A stretch of 64,000 nt of DNA from Faecalicatena contorta (GTDB lineage: Bacteria; Bacillota; Clostridia; Lachnospirales; Lachnospiraceae). This document shows, piece by piece, positions 34,406 to 43,449 of this stretch (position 1 is the first letter of the stretch; each line of letters opens with the position of its first letter). The notes beneath the pieces are model-generated. The model saw nothing but the letters and a program-made list of their open reading frames with translations. It was not told where the DNA came from and ran no database searches. Location of the stretch: NCBI RefSeq assembly GCF_021531895.1, contig NZ_JAFBIX010000003.1, forward strand, positions 53,585 through 117,584. Direction: 5' to 3'. The translations under genes were made by a program, and so were the position numbers.

Positions 34406-35299
34406 TTATCCCAATGTCACAGCTTCGTGCATACATTCATACTCCTTCGCAAGAAAAAGTTCCGTCACGAAATCTGCCAGATCTTTCTTAAGATAATCAT
34501 ACATTTCTTTATTATCTTCGTATTTTTCGCACATCAGTTGTTTTAATAGTTTTTTAAGCAATTTTTTTGTTGCTTCCTTTCCCATCTTATCAACTTTTTC
34601 CTGAAGTTTATAATAATCCTCTTCTGTTGCCGGTAATCCCATTGGTTTCTGTATCATCATGCATCCAAGTACATGGCGAAGCACTATTCTGCAAATATTA
34701 TAAAACTGATTCTGATATTCTCCATCGTAATCATTCAGAATCTGAACAATATATTCCATCGGAAGTTTTTCCAAAAATTCCTGCTCCAGGCAGATGCATT
34801 CTATATAGCGTTCTATCGCTTCTATTCCTTGATTGGCATGGAATTGGCTAAGTGTCGGATAATCCATAGTAATCAACGTTTCCTGCGGTGCAAATCTCAC
34901 ATCATAATGGCGGAAGAAGCCTGGAATTGCCTTCTTTACCGTCTCGCCATAATTCTTGTTCCCATAATCACAAAATCGAACAATCATCAGATTATATTGT
35001 TCCTTGGCATCTTTTACCTTTTGAAGGATTTTCTGAACACCCGTTTCATACGCATCACTGGCCAACATCTTTTTTCGCTTTGAATCCGTGCTTGGATACA
35101 TCTTTGAAGGATTCGGCTCAGCACCTGCTTCCTGCTCCTGTGCCATCCGAATGCAGAATTGAACTGCTTCCATTAATTTTCCTGCCGTTTCATAGGTGAC
35201 AGAAGTACTTTCATAAGATGTATATCGTCCTGCAAGCTTTGTTACAATAGAAAGAAGTTCTTCCAGTCCATACCCTTCTTCCTCATATTCTTTTTGCAT
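34406..35299 (-). CDS. Conserved uncharacterised protein, DUF6179-like
   Basis: 297 residues, mainly alpha-helical, with no membrane segment or catalytic motif. It begins YEEEGYGLEELLSIVTKLAG and has a Lys-rich C-terminal segment (KMGKEATKKLLKKLLKQL). It appears to be the partner of the DUF6323-like protein encoded 33 nt upstream; I believe these two occur together in Clostridia, but I could not verify this. Function unknown. Confidence 0.6.
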   Translation of the reverse strand: MQKEYEEEGYGLEELLSIVTKLAGRYTSYESTSVTYETAGKLMEAVQFCIRMAQEQEAGAEPNPSKMYPSTDSKRKKMLASDAYETGVQKILQKVKDAKEQYNLMIVRFCDYGNKNYGETVKKAIPGFFRHYDVRFAPQETLITMDYPTLSQFHANQGIEAIERYIECICLEQEFLEKLPMEYIVQILNDYDGEYQNQFYNICRIVLRHVLGCMMIQKPMGLPATEEDYYKLQEKVDKMGKEATKKLLKKLLKQLMCEKYEDNKEMYDYLKKDLADFVTELFLAKEYECMHEAVTLG

Positions 35300-35332
35300 C
35301 TCATATCATCTCCCTTCTTGTTCTTCTGTCGC

Positions 35333-35863
35333 TTAATAAAGATCCTGAAGAGCCTGAAGATACAACTCTCGATCCCATCTGGGCACAACATCAAACCTTG
35401 CATATTCTCCTCTTCCATCCGTCCTGTGATGTTCCCGGTACCCCGACCGTATCGCCCGCGCAAAAACTTCCAGGCAGGTGCTTTCCAGATATTCCAGGTC
35501 ACCGTAACAGACTGTCTCATACTGTTCTTTCATAAAATGCAACAATTCATCATCCGAAATCTCATCTTGCATCTCATTCTTATACAGCATAAAGATGTCG
35601 TGTAGCCTTGCAATTGTATCCACATAATTTTCCTGAGAAATATACTGTGAATCGCAGAATTCATAGATAATCTTCGGAAGAATTCCCTCGCCAAACTCAA
35701 TTCTTCTCTGCCGCCTTAAATTATCAGTCCGTTCCCGAACCAGAAGTTTTGCTTCTTCCTTCGAAAGAACCAGTCCAAACTTCTGCGCATACTCATTTGT
35801 ATGAACGATAGCTGTTAATTGGTTTTGATCTGACAACATCTCTAACAGATTATTTTTTTCCAC
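35333..35863 (-). CDS. Conserved uncharacterised protein, DUF6323-like
   Basis: 176 residues from a GTG at 35863, which has GAAAGGGG ahead. A longer frame to 36001 reads through the promoter and terminator and is rejected. The helical protein contains LVRERTDNLRRQRRIEFG and GYREHHRTDGRGEYA near the C-terminus. No motif gives a function. It is followed closely by the DUF6179-like gene. Confidence 0.65.
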   Translation of the reverse strand: MEKNNLLEMLSDQNQLTAIVHTNEYAQKFGLVLSKEEAKLLVRERTDNLRRQRRIEFGEGILPKIIYEFCDSQYISQENYVDTIARLHDIFMLYKNEMQDEISDDELLHFMKEQYETVCYGDLEYLESTCLEVFARAIRSGYREHHRTDGRGEYARFDVVPRWDRELYLQALQDLY

Positions 35864-35880
35864 CTGACAAACGCCCCTTT

Positions 35881-35902
35881 CATGGTAAGTTCCATGATTA
35901 TA
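35881..35902 (-). promoter_or_regulatory. -10 element and small palindrome ahead of the DUF6323-like gene
   Basis: TATAAT (35897-35902) on the minus strand is followed by the inverted repeat CATGGAACTTACCATG (35881-35896), which overlaps the probable transcript start and could be an operator. Confidence 0.4.
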
Positions 35903-35970
35903 CACCCACGGTTGGATACTTACCAGACCTGAAATTTTGGCGATTTTGTGGTAATATAAAAGCACAAAAT

Positions 35971-36008
35971 AAAAAAAGGATGAAGTTTCAAAAATCTTCA
36001 TCCTTTTT
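35971..36008 (-). terminator. Terminator of the cobalamin operon
   Basis: AAAAAGGATGAAG (35973-35985) pairs with CTTCATCCTTTTT (35996-36008). In minus-strand reading it follows the cbiC stop by about 5 nt and ends in T residues. Confidence 0.9.
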
Positions 36009-36012
36009 CATT

Positions 36013-36651
36013 TTACAGCATATACAACAATGCATTACAGATACATGCCGCGATATTGCTTCCGCCTTTTCTTCCTTTTGCTACGATGTATGGTGTATGT
36101 TCCAGTGTTAATATCATCTCCTTAGACTGCACCACATTGACAAAACCTACCGGAACACCAATCACAAGTTCCGGTCGGATCTTTCCTTCCCGGATCAGTT
36201 CATACAACCGAATCAGAGCAGTCGGTGCATTTCCAATTGCAAAGATCAGCTTTTCATTTAATTCGCAGGCTTTTTCCATACTGGCGACTGCGCGGGTCGT
36301 TCCATTTTGTTTCGCTCTTTCTGCCACATCATCGTCGGACATAAAGCAATAGACCTGACCACCATACCTTCCCAGTTCCTTTTTATTGATACCTGAACGC
36401 CCCATCTGTGTATCTGTCACAATAGATGCGCCATTTCGAATTGCCTCCAAAGCCTGTTCTGTTACGTCTTCTGAAAAGATAAGATTCCTTGCATAATCAA
36501 AATCTGCACTGGTATGAATACATCGCTTGATAATCGGAGCCTCTTTTTCCGGCAAAACGATTCCTTCCTTTTGTAATTCTTCTGTTATAATCTCAAAACT
36601 TCGCTTCTCTATCTCAGTAGGAAGCACATTTTCAATCTCCATCTTCATCAA
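36013..36651 (-). CDS. cbiC: Cobalt-precorrin-8 methylmutase
   Basis: Moves the C11 methyl group to C12 to give cobyrinic acid. 212 residues. The catalytic His lies in [11 protein letters not shown] near residue 47. [10 protein letters not shown] and the C-terminal [18 protein letters not shown] are family hallmarks. Its start overlaps the cbiP stop (TGATG). Last gene of the cobalamin operon. Confidence 0.95.
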   Translation of the reverse strand: MMKMEIENVLPTEIEKRSFEIITEELQKEGIVLPEKEAPIIKRCIHTSADFDYARNLIFSEDVTEQALEAIRNGASIVTDTQMGRSGINKKELGRYGGQVYCFMSDDDVAERAKQNGTTRAVASMEKACELNEKLIFAIGNAPTALIRLYELIREGKIRPELVIGVPVGFVNVVQSKEMILTLEHTPYIVAKGRKGGSNIAACICNALLYML

Positions 36652-38156
36652 TCCGTTATCCCTCTGTCCATAATTTCATAGATTTTCTTCATATCCAGAT
36701 GCTTTCGAAGGCTATCTGCCAGCAGATCATACTGAGTTTCCTTAAATGCTTTCAGATCTACACCTTCCATTTCATCTGGATCTATGCCCTTGTGTTTTGC
36801 GATTGCACGTATCATTGTCGTAGTTACTTCTTCCTTATCAAAAATGCCATGGACATAAGTTCCGTAGACATTTCCCTTAGATAATCCATCCTCACTACTT
36901 TTTTCCTGAACATAGTCTTTTATTCTGCTCATCGGCATATCCTTGCCTCTGGTCTCTCCCATATGAATCTCATACCCTTCAAATGCAATGCCAGACAGTT
37001 CCTTAAGGATTCCACCGATATGTTGAAATGTACCATTTACTCTCGTTCTGGTCTTCTGACGAACAAATGTTGTCTCCATTGGTAGTAATCCCATTCCATC
37101 GATTCTTCCACCGGCTTCCACACTTTCTGGATCACTTAGACTTTCACCAAGCATCTGATAACCGCCACAGATTCCCCATACGATCGTTCCCTTAGCTGCC
37201 GCTTTTTTCACTTCCGTCTCCAGCCCATTCTGCCGCATCCAAAGCAGATCTTCCATCGTATTCTTCGTTCCAGGCAAAATGATCATATCGGGATGTTTTA
37301 ACTCTCTGCAATCTCTTACATATCTCAAAGATACACCTTTGATGTTCTCCAACACAATAAAATCCGTAAAATTAGAGATTCTTGGCGTCCGAATTACTGC
37401 AATATCAATGAGTCCCGCTTCTTTTCGCCCATGAAAACGCTCTGTCAGGCTGTCTTCATCTTCAATCTCAACAGAAAGATAAGGAGTAACTCCTACCACT
37501 GGAATGCCGCCACGCTCTTCCAACATCTGAATTCCAGGATCCAATATTGTCTTATCTCCACGAAATTTATTAATGATCAAACCTTTGACCATATTCTTTT
37601 CTTCTTCCTCCAGGAGCATTAATGTTCCCAAAAGCTGAGCGAATACTCCTCCTCTGTCAATATCTCCAACCAGGAGCACCGGGGACTTCGCCATCTTCGC
37701 CATCCCCATATTAACAATATCATCCTGCTTTAGATTAATCTCTGCGGGGCTTCCCGCCCCTTCGATCACAATAATATCGTAAGTCTCTTCCAACTTATGG
37801 AAGGCTCTCATAATCTCAGGAACTAATTTCTTTTTATAGGCAAAGTACTCTCGGGCGCTCATATTCTGTAAGACTTCTCCGTTAACGATTACCTGCGATC
37901 CCGTATCATTGGTCGGTTTTAACAGAATTGGATTCATCTCTACCTGAGGAGCAATGCCTGCTGCTTCCGCCTGAACCACCTGAGCACGTCCCATCTCCAG
38001 GCCATTTTCCGTAATAAAAGAATTCAATGCCATATTCTGGGATTTAAAAGGTGCCACTTTATATCCATCCTGCCGGAAGATCCGACATAGTCCCGCGCAG
38101 ATCAGACTTTTTCCTGCATTTGACATTGTTCCCTGTATCATAATTGTCTTAGCCAT
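36648..38156 (-). CDS. cbiP: Cobyric acid synthase (glutamine-hydrolysing)
   Basis: Amidates four side chains of adenosylcobyrinic acid diamide. 502 residues. The N-terminal P-loop is [11 protein letters not shown] (residues 8-18), followed by [11 protein letters not shown]. The C-terminal glutamine amidotransferase domain has the nucleophile Cys in [11 protein letters not shown] near residue 330 and a distal His in [10 protein letters not shown]. It overlaps the aminotransferase-like gene by 19 nt. Confidence 0.96.
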   Translation of the reverse strand: MAKTIMIQGTMSNAGKSLICAGLCRIFRQDGYKVAPFKSQNMALNSFITENGLEMGRAQVVQAEAAGIAPQVEMNPILLKPTNDTGSQVIVNGEVLQNMSAREYFAYKKKLVPEIMRAFHKLEETYDIIVIEGAGSPAEINLKQDDIVNMGMAKMAKSPVLLVGDIDRGGVFAQLLGTLMLLEEEEKNMVKGLIINKFRGDKTILDPGIQMLEERGGIPVVGVTPYLSVEIEDEDSLTERFHGRKEAGLIDIAVIRTPRISNFTDFIVLENIKGVSLRYVRDCRELKHPDMIILPGTKNTMEDLLWMRQNGLETEVKKAAAKGTIVWGICGGYQMLGESLSDPESVEAGGRIDGMGLLPMETTFVRQKTRTRVNGTFQHIGGILKELSGIAFEGYEIHMGETRGKDMPMSRIKDYVQEKSSEDGLSKGNVYGTYVHGIFDKEEVTTTMIRAIAKHKGIDPDEMEGVDLKAFKETQYDLLADSLRKHLDMKKIYEIMDRGITD

Positions 38157-39175
38157 GCAATCATCCTCTCATTCTCATCTTTCGTACGGACGGCAATACG
38201 ATAGTAACCTTCCGATAATCCCCGGTAATTCTTACAGTCACGAATCAGGAATCCTGCGTTCAACGCTTGAGCGTAAAGCCCCGGTTTTCCCGAGAAAAAT
38301 ATATAGTTTGCTTTGGAACCATATATGGAATACCCCAACATCTTCATTTCTTGAATCATTGCATCTCTTTCCACAGAAATATATTCTCTTGTTTCCTGTA
38401 TATACTGTGCACAATCATCAAGCGCAGCTACGCCTCCCATCTGTGCCAGAATTGAGACATTCCAAGGCTGAAGCACATCTGTCATCCTTCCAAGCAATTC
38501 CTGATTGCAGCTGATTCCATAGCCAAGCCTGAGCCCAGGCATACAAAAAAGCTTCGTAAATGCTTTGACAATCAGAAGCTTAGAATAATTCTGCCTCTTT
38601 GGACACATCTCATAGAATTCAGGATGATCCAGAAAGTCGATAAAACATTCATCCAAAACCACCCAGACATCACATTCCTGACATCTGTTCAGAATCTTTT
38701 CCAATAATTCCTGCTGAATTGGCTGTCCGGTCGGATTATTGGGATTGCAGACAAAAAACATATCCATCTGTGAAGTTATCTGATCAAGAATCTCTTCTGT
38801 AACCTGGAATTCCTGAGACTTTTGAAGCTCATAATATTGAATCTCGGTTCCGACTGCCTTCAATGCCTTTTCATATTCCGCAAAAGTTGGCGCCAACAAA
38901 AGAGCCTTCCTTGGCATCACTGCAAGTACCGCTGCATAGAATAATTCTGCCGCTCCATTTCCACAGACAATTTCTTCTTCCTGTACATGCTCGAACTTTG
39001 CGATCGCTTTACTCAATGCACTGCATTGAATGTCTGGATAATGCACAATCTGATCTGCCTGCTCACGAATCGTTTTCAATACTTGTATCGGAGGACCTAA
39101 CGGATTACTGTTCACTGAAAAATCCAGGACATTTTGATTACGATAGATATCGCCTCCATGAATCTGTTCTCTCAT
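38138..39175 (-). CDS. cobD: Threonine-phosphate decarboxylase-like PLP enzyme (CobD type)
   Basis: 345 residues with a fold-type I aminotransferase layout: [16 protein letters not shown] near residue 145, DECFIDF, and the PLP lysine in [18 protein letters not shown]. Histidinol-phosphate aminotransferases are similar, but the location inside the cobalamin operon, next to cbiB, supports production of the (R)-1-amino-2-propanol phosphate linker. The Salmonella name is cobD. Confidence 0.88.
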   Translation of the reverse strand: MREQIHGGDIYRNQNVLDFSVNSNPLGPPIQVLKTIREQADQIVHYPDIQCSALSKAIAKFEHVQEEEIVCGNGAAELFYAAVLAVMPRKALLLAPTFAEYEKALKAVGTEIQYYELQKSQEFQVTEEILDQITSQMDMFFVCNPNNPTGQPIQQELLEKILNRCQECDVWVVLDECFIDFLDHPEFYEMCPKRQNYSKLLIVKAFTKLFCMPGLRLGYGISCNQELLGRMTDVLQPWNVSILAQMGGVAALDDCAQYIQETREYISVERDAMIQEMKMLGYSIYGSKANYIFFSGKPGLYAQALNAGFLIRDCKNYRGLSEGYYRIAVRTKDENERMIAWLRQL

Positions 39176-39199
39176 TTATTTCTCCTGTCTAATTATTTT

Positions 39200-40177
39200 C
39201 TATATCATCCATAGAATGCCAATTTTAATAACACTGAAAATCACCAGTGCAGATATCGCTGTTGCATACAGCAGCGTATGTGCCTTTCTGATATCCTGAA
39301 TCAAAATTGCGCGAATTGGATCTCCAATCGTTGGTTTCTCATATAATTTCCCAAAATACCATGCATTTCCTGCCAGCTGTATATCCAAAGCTCCCGCCAT
39401 GACAGACTCTGTCTGCGCAGCATTCGGACTTTTATGGTTATATCTGTCTCTTCGATAAATATGGACTGCATTTTTCCAATCCATCCGTGTCAACACAGAT
39501 GATAATATCATACACCATGCTGATAGTCGGGCCGGAATATAATTCACTATATCATCCAATTTTGCTGCTGCCGTTCCAAAATAAAGATATTTTTCATTCT
39601 TATATCCCACCATGGAATCCATGGTATTCACTGCCTTATAAGCAAATCCCAGCACTGCGCCACCAATCATCAGATAGAAAAGCGGTGCGATGACTCCGTC
39701 AGATGTGTTTTCTGCAACGGTTTCCACTGCCGCTTTTGTCACGCCTTCTTGTGTAAGATTCTCTGTATCTCTTCCAACGATCATGGATACTGCCTTTCTT
39801 GCCTCTTCAATCCCTTCCCGTTCCAATGCCTGATAGACCTTATCGCTTTCAGTTTTCAAGGACTTTGTAGCAAGTATCTGATAGCACATGAAACTTTCCA
39901 CTGCCATTCCAAACTGCCATGCATATCCATAAGCAGCCCACAAGATCAGTGCAGGAACCGCCGCACTGATACCGACTACTATTAGCACCAGAACACCCCC
40001 ACCAATACGCTCTCCTCGTTTAGACTCTGGGAAACAATTTCTGATAATTCGTTCCGCTGTCGTAATCAGATGCCCGATCAGCCGGACCGGATGATACAGC
40101 CACCTGGGATCTCCTAAGATCAGATCCAGCAAAAAACCGATCCATACTGATATTGTCATCTGTAATAAAAAGCTCAT
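39200..40177 (-). CDS. cbiB: Adenosylcobinamide-phosphate synthase (membrane)
   Basis: Attaches aminopropanol phosphate to cobyric acid. About 325 residues with four to five membrane segments. The conserved N-terminus is FLLDLILGDPRWLYHPVRL, and the core has ENTSDGVIAPLFY, NTMDSMVGYKNEKY and RLSAW. ATG 40177 is preferred because GGAGAAGG lies just ahead; ATG 40189 is an alternative. About 158 nt of its 5' end overlap the phosphatase gene in another frame. Confidence 0.93.
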   Translation of the reverse strand: MSFLLQMTISVWIGFLLDLILGDPRWLYHPVRLIGHLITTAERIIRNCFPESKRGERIGGGVLVLIVVGISAAVPALILWAAYGYAWQFGMAVESFMCYQILATKSLKTESDKVYQALEREGIEEARKAVSMIVGRDTENLTQEGVTKAAVETVAENTSDGVIAPLFYLMIGGAVLGFAYKAVNTMDSMVGYKNEKYLYFGTAAAKLDDIVNYIPARLSAWCMILSSVLTRMDWKNAVHIYRRDRYNHKSPNAAQTESVMAGALDIQLAGNAWYFGKLYEKPTIGDPIRAILIQDIRKAHTLLYATAISALVIFSVIKIGILWMI

Positions 40178-40694
40178 AACCTTCTCCATTTCCTACCTGA
40201 TAATCATAATAACTTCCGGCAGGATATGCATATTTTTCCATAATACTCATAATCGTCCCGCCATGTACTACAAATGCTGCCCTTTCAATCCTATCTCTGC
40301 GACATTCCTCTAATGCTGCCTCAAATCCCAAAATACTTCTCCTTGAAAATTCTTGCCGACTCTCTCCGCCGGGGAATGGCAAGGTTCCGTTACTGTCAAT
40401 CCACTTCTGATAATCCTCGCATTCTGCCAACTCCCGATAATTCTTATTTTCAAAAAGTCCAAAATCGCACTCTGCAAGTTCATGAATTACCGTAACTTTT
40501 CGCCCTGGATAGACAATGTCCGCCGTCTGCCTGCATCGCTTCAGCGGACTGGTATATATTCTCTGGACATCCGGATAAGATCTCTGTCTCAGAAGCTCGA
40601 TTCCTTCCGTACATAAAGGTTCATCCGTTTTACCGATATATCGCTTCATTCGATTGCCCTCTGTCATCGAATGACGCAATAAAAAGATTCTCAT
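40020..40694 (-). CDS. cobC: Alpha-ribazole phosphatase-like histidine phosphatase
   Basis: 224 residues. The phosphohistidine motif is LLRHSMTEGN, with Ser in place of the usual Gly of RHG. The second active-site His is in VVHGGTIMSIM near residue 143, and TSPLKRCRQTA is also conserved. It probably removes the phosphate of alpha-ribazole phosphate or of cobalamin phosphate. The conserved domain ends near residue 170 (GNGEGYEL). The remaining 50 or so residues are encoded in the frame overlapping cbiB and look non-conserved, so the stop may have been displaced. Confidence 0.85.
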   Translation of the reverse strand: MRIFLLRHSMTEGNRMKRYIGKTDEPLCTEGIELLRQRSYPDVQRIYTSPLKRCRQTADIVYPGRKVTVIHELAECDFGLFENKNYRELAECEDYQKWIDSNGTLPFPGGESRQEFSRRSILGFEAALEECRRDRIERAAFVVHGGTIMSIMEKYAYPAGSYYDYQVGNGEGYELFITDDNISMDRFFAGSDLRRSQVAVSSGPADRASDYDSGTNYQKLFPRV

Positions 40695-41068
40695 CCTTTA
40701 ATCACCTTCCCAATCCCGCAAGACACACGGTGTACAATTTCTGCCTCTTTAGCAAGTCTGGTACAGATCCTGCCCGTCTGCTCACGATATACCCTCTCAA
40801 ATGGATCTGCCGGAACAATTCCGTAACCAATCTCATCACTGATCACAATCATTTCTGGATTTCGCTTTAAAATCTGCTCTGCAAAATCCTCCGGCAATAT
40901 ATCGTTACGCATCATCCTCTCGATATAAACATGAAAATGATGGATTCCCTGACATTCATACACATCTTCTTCTCCACAGCTTCGTCCATCTATCCATGAT
41001 ATCCTCGGATATATCTCCTTTGCATAATCGAGCTTACCCTGATAAGCCCCTCCGATAATTAAGATCAT
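40691..41068 (-). CDS. CobU-like short protein
   Basis: 125 residues. It begins MILIIGGAYQGKLDYA, a P-loop-like variant, and later has EMIVISDEIGYGIVP, FERVYREQTGRI and HRVSCGIGKVIKG. These are the C-terminal signatures of CobU (adenosylcobinamide kinase/guanylyltransferase). It lacks the central CobU region. Full-length CobU is encoded separately at 41840-42394. It may be a divergent guanylyltransferase or an accessory factor. Its stop overlaps the cobC start. Confidence 0.8.
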   Translation of the reverse strand: MILIIGGAYQGKLDYAKEIYPRISWIDGRSCGEEDVYECQGIHHFHVYIERMMRNDILPEDFAEQILKRNPEMIVISDEIGYGIVPADPFERVYREQTGRICTRLAKEAEIVHRVSCGIGKVIKG

Positions 41069-41859
41069 ACAGCCAATCCTTTCACAATCACGTCCACAAT
41101 GACAACCGACACTGCCATCAGAAGTTCACACATCTGCAGAAAATATCCCGCCAGATCTCCCGTAATTCCACCAAATTTTGACATAGACATCCGATAATAA
41201 TACCAAAACACCAGCCCGGCAGTCACAATTGCCACAATTCCTAAGATCTTCCCGGTCAATACCATACTGCTGCAGATAATTGCCACATAGATAAGTAATA
41301 CTCTCTTAGATGCTTTTTTTACAGCATTCTGAGAGAATGTTGCCGCCATTCCTTCCTTTCTTGCCTGCGGAAATGTAATCACTGACAATCCGCTTAATGA
41401 TCTGGATAGCAGAAAACTCCATGCAATTACGGTGACACTTCTAATCGTAAGGGAGGAATAAATTCCCAGATAAGCTAACAGATAAACCGCACAAGAGATG
41501 ATGGCAAACGCTCCTGCATGAGAATCCTTCAGAATCTCAAGTCTCTTCTCCCTTGGCTGATAGGAACTGACAGCATCCTGCGTATCCAGAAATCCGTCCA
41601 TATGAATTCCTCCAGTAATCGCAATCGGCACCAACAATAATAGAATGGTCCAAAAAAGATCCGAGAATAGGACACCTTGTGAAGCAGCCACTCCTTTCAA
41701 GACAAATAGCCCATATGTTATAGCTCCTATCACGCCTCCAACCAACGGAAAAAAGCACATAGCATACGATATATTTTCTTCTGTCCATTCACTCTTTGGC
41801 ATAGGGATTCTGCTATACATCGAAAATGCAATTTTAAAACTATTCCATATTCTGCTCAT
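41065..41859 (-). CDS. cobS: Adenosylcobinamide-GDP ribazoletransferase (cobalamin synthase)
   Basis: Joins alpha-ribazole (phosphate) to adenosylcobinamide-GDP at the membrane. 264 residues with six to seven hydrophobic segments. The metal-binding motif GGIHMDGFLDTQDA lies near residue 80, and TGDLAGYFLQMCEL is near the C-terminus. It overlaps cobU by 20 nt. Confidence 0.95.
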   Translation of the reverse strand: MSRIWNSFKIAFSMYSRIPMPKSEWTEENISYAMCFFPLVGGVIGAITYGLFVLKGVAASQGVLFSDLFWTILLLLVPIAITGGIHMDGFLDTQDAVSSYQPREKRLEILKDSHAGAFAIISCAVYLLAYLGIYSSLTIRSVTVIAWSFLLSRSLSGLSVITFPQARKEGMAATFSQNAVKKASKRVLLIYVAIICSSMVLTGKILGIVAIVTAGLVFWYYYRMSMSKFGGITGDLAGYFLQMCELLMAVSVVIVDVIVKGLAV

Positions 41860-42394
41860 CCTTAATTAACACTGGGATACCATACACCACTTCCGTCACT
41901 CGATCTGCCAGACTGGCAATTCTCTGATTCACCATTCCCATCATCTGCCGATACTGTTCTGTCTCAGGACTGTAACCATTGATATCCGAATTCACTTCAT
42001 TGGTCACAATCGTAAGACACAACGTATGCTCTGATAAGTGAATCAATCCGTCCAGAATCTCTTCCAGTGTCTCCTTCCTTCCCTTTATCGTTCCATCCTC
42101 ACGGTAGAATTCATTTGCCACAAGATTCGATACACATTCCAATAATATTCCTTCATTATCAGGAATTGGCATATTCTTTAGATCCGTGTACCGTTCCAGT
42201 GTGGTAAATCCCTTTCCGGCGCGAAGCCTGTGGTGGCGTTCTATCTTTTTCACCGTCTCTTCTCCATAAGGCTTCATTGTTGCAATATAAAGAAGGGACT
42301 GGTCCTTTCCTGTCTGCTGTCTATGCCCGATCAACCAATCCTCTGCATAAGCAGACTTACCACTTCCACTTCCGCCTGTAATCATATGTATCAT
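41840..42394 (-). CDS. cobU: Bifunctional adenosylcobinamide kinase/guanylyltransferase
   Basis: 184 residues. The P-loop is TGGSGSGKSAYAE (residues 6-18). The conserved segments ERHHRLRAGKGFTTLE and VTNEVNSDI, and the C-terminal RIASLADRVTEVVYGIPV, identify CobU. Its stop and start codons overlap neighbours on both sides (cobS and cobT). Confidence 0.94.
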   Translation of the reverse strand: MIHMITGGSGSGKSAYAEDWLIGHRQQTGKDQSLLYIATMKPYGEETVKKIERHHRLRAGKGFTTLERYTDLKNMPIPDNEGILLECVSNLVANEFYREDGTIKGRKETLEEILDGLIHLSEHTLCLTIVTNEVNSDINGYSPETEQYRQMMGMVNQRIASLADRVTEVVYGIPVLIKDEQNME

Positions 42395-43449
42395 TATCGA
42401 TCACCAAGTTCTTCATAATCTTCTATATTATTTTCTGAAAATGTACTCATTTTGTGATAAACTTCTAAAGCCATCTCGAGAACCGGCAAAAAAGCAACCG
42501 CCCCCGTCCCTTCTCCAAGACACATATGACAATCCAGCGATGCACTTAAATTCAACTCTTCCAGGATCACATGCATTCCAGGTTCTTTTGATACATGAGA
42601 GGCAATCATATATTCCCTGGCATCAGGACATATTCTCGCTGCAATTAAGGCTGCCACAGCAGATATGAATCCATCCATCACCACCGGAAGATGGCAATAA
42701 GCTCCTCCCAGATATATGCCGGCAAGACCTGCCAGATCAAAACCTCCCACTTTACTTAATACATCCAGAGCATCTTGGGGATCCGGCTGATGGAGCGATA
42801 TAGCCTTTTCAATTGTCTGAATCTTCCGATTCAGACCCTCACTGGTAAGTCCAGCACCTCTTCCAGTCATAAATTCTACCGGACGATTCAAAAGGACCGA
42901 TGCTACAGCACTGCTGGTTGTCGTATTTCCAATTCCCATCTCACCAGTAGCCAGAATCTGATAACCTTCTTCTTTTTTCTCTATAGCAATCTGTATTCCA
43001 GTCATAACAGACTGAATAGCTTCTTCTCTGGTCATAGCCGGTTCCCGCGCCATATTTTTCGTTCCATACGCCACCTTATAATCGGGTACTCTGGTGTCTA
43101 CCGCCATCCCAATATCAATAGGAAACAAGTCTACTCCGGCTTTTTTGCACATAATCGCTGCACTAGTGTTGCAATCCAGAAAATTTTCTGCAACAATCGC
43201 TGTTACTTCCTGACCGCTCTGTGTCACACCTTCTGCTACAACTCCATTATCTGCACACATGGCAATCAATGCTTTCTTATCAATTTTTACATCCGCAGTT
43301 CTGGTAATTCCGGCAATTCGAATGATATTTTCTTCCAGTTTCCCAAGACTGTGCAGTGGTTTCGCAATAGAATTCCACTGTTTTGATGATCGTTCCATTG
43401 CCCTTCTGTCAATAGGTTCGATTGCTTTGATGATCTGCTCTAATGTCAT
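42394..43449 (-). CDS. cobT: Nicotinate-nucleotide-dimethylbenzimidazole phosphoribosyltransferase
   Basis: Makes alpha-ribazole phosphate for the lower ligand. 351 residues from ATG 43449, which has AGAGGAAAG ahead and overlaps the cbiA stop (ATGA). TGEMGIGNTTTSSAV and GFDLAGLAGIYLGGA bind substrate; the catalytic Glu is in CLGEGTGAVAFLPVLEMAL near the end. A longer frame upstream of the ATG lies inside cbiA and is not used. Confidence 0.96.
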   Translation of the reverse strand: MTLEQIIKAIEPIDRRAMERSSKQWNSIAKPLHSLGKLEENIIRIAGITRTADVKIDKKALIAMCADNGVVAEGVTQSGQEVTAIVAENFLDCNTSAAIMCKKAGVDLFPIDIGMAVDTRVPDYKVAYGTKNMAREPAMTREEAIQSVMTGIQIAIEKKEEGYQILATGEMGIGNTTTSSAVASVLLNRPVEFMTGRGAGLTSEGLNRKIQTIEKAISLHQPDPQDALDVLSKVGGFDLAGLAGIYLGGAYCHLPVVMDGFISAVAALIAARICPDAREYMIASHVSKEPGMHVILEELNLSASLDCHMCLGEGTGAVAFLPVLEMALEVYHKMSTFSENNIEDYEELGDR

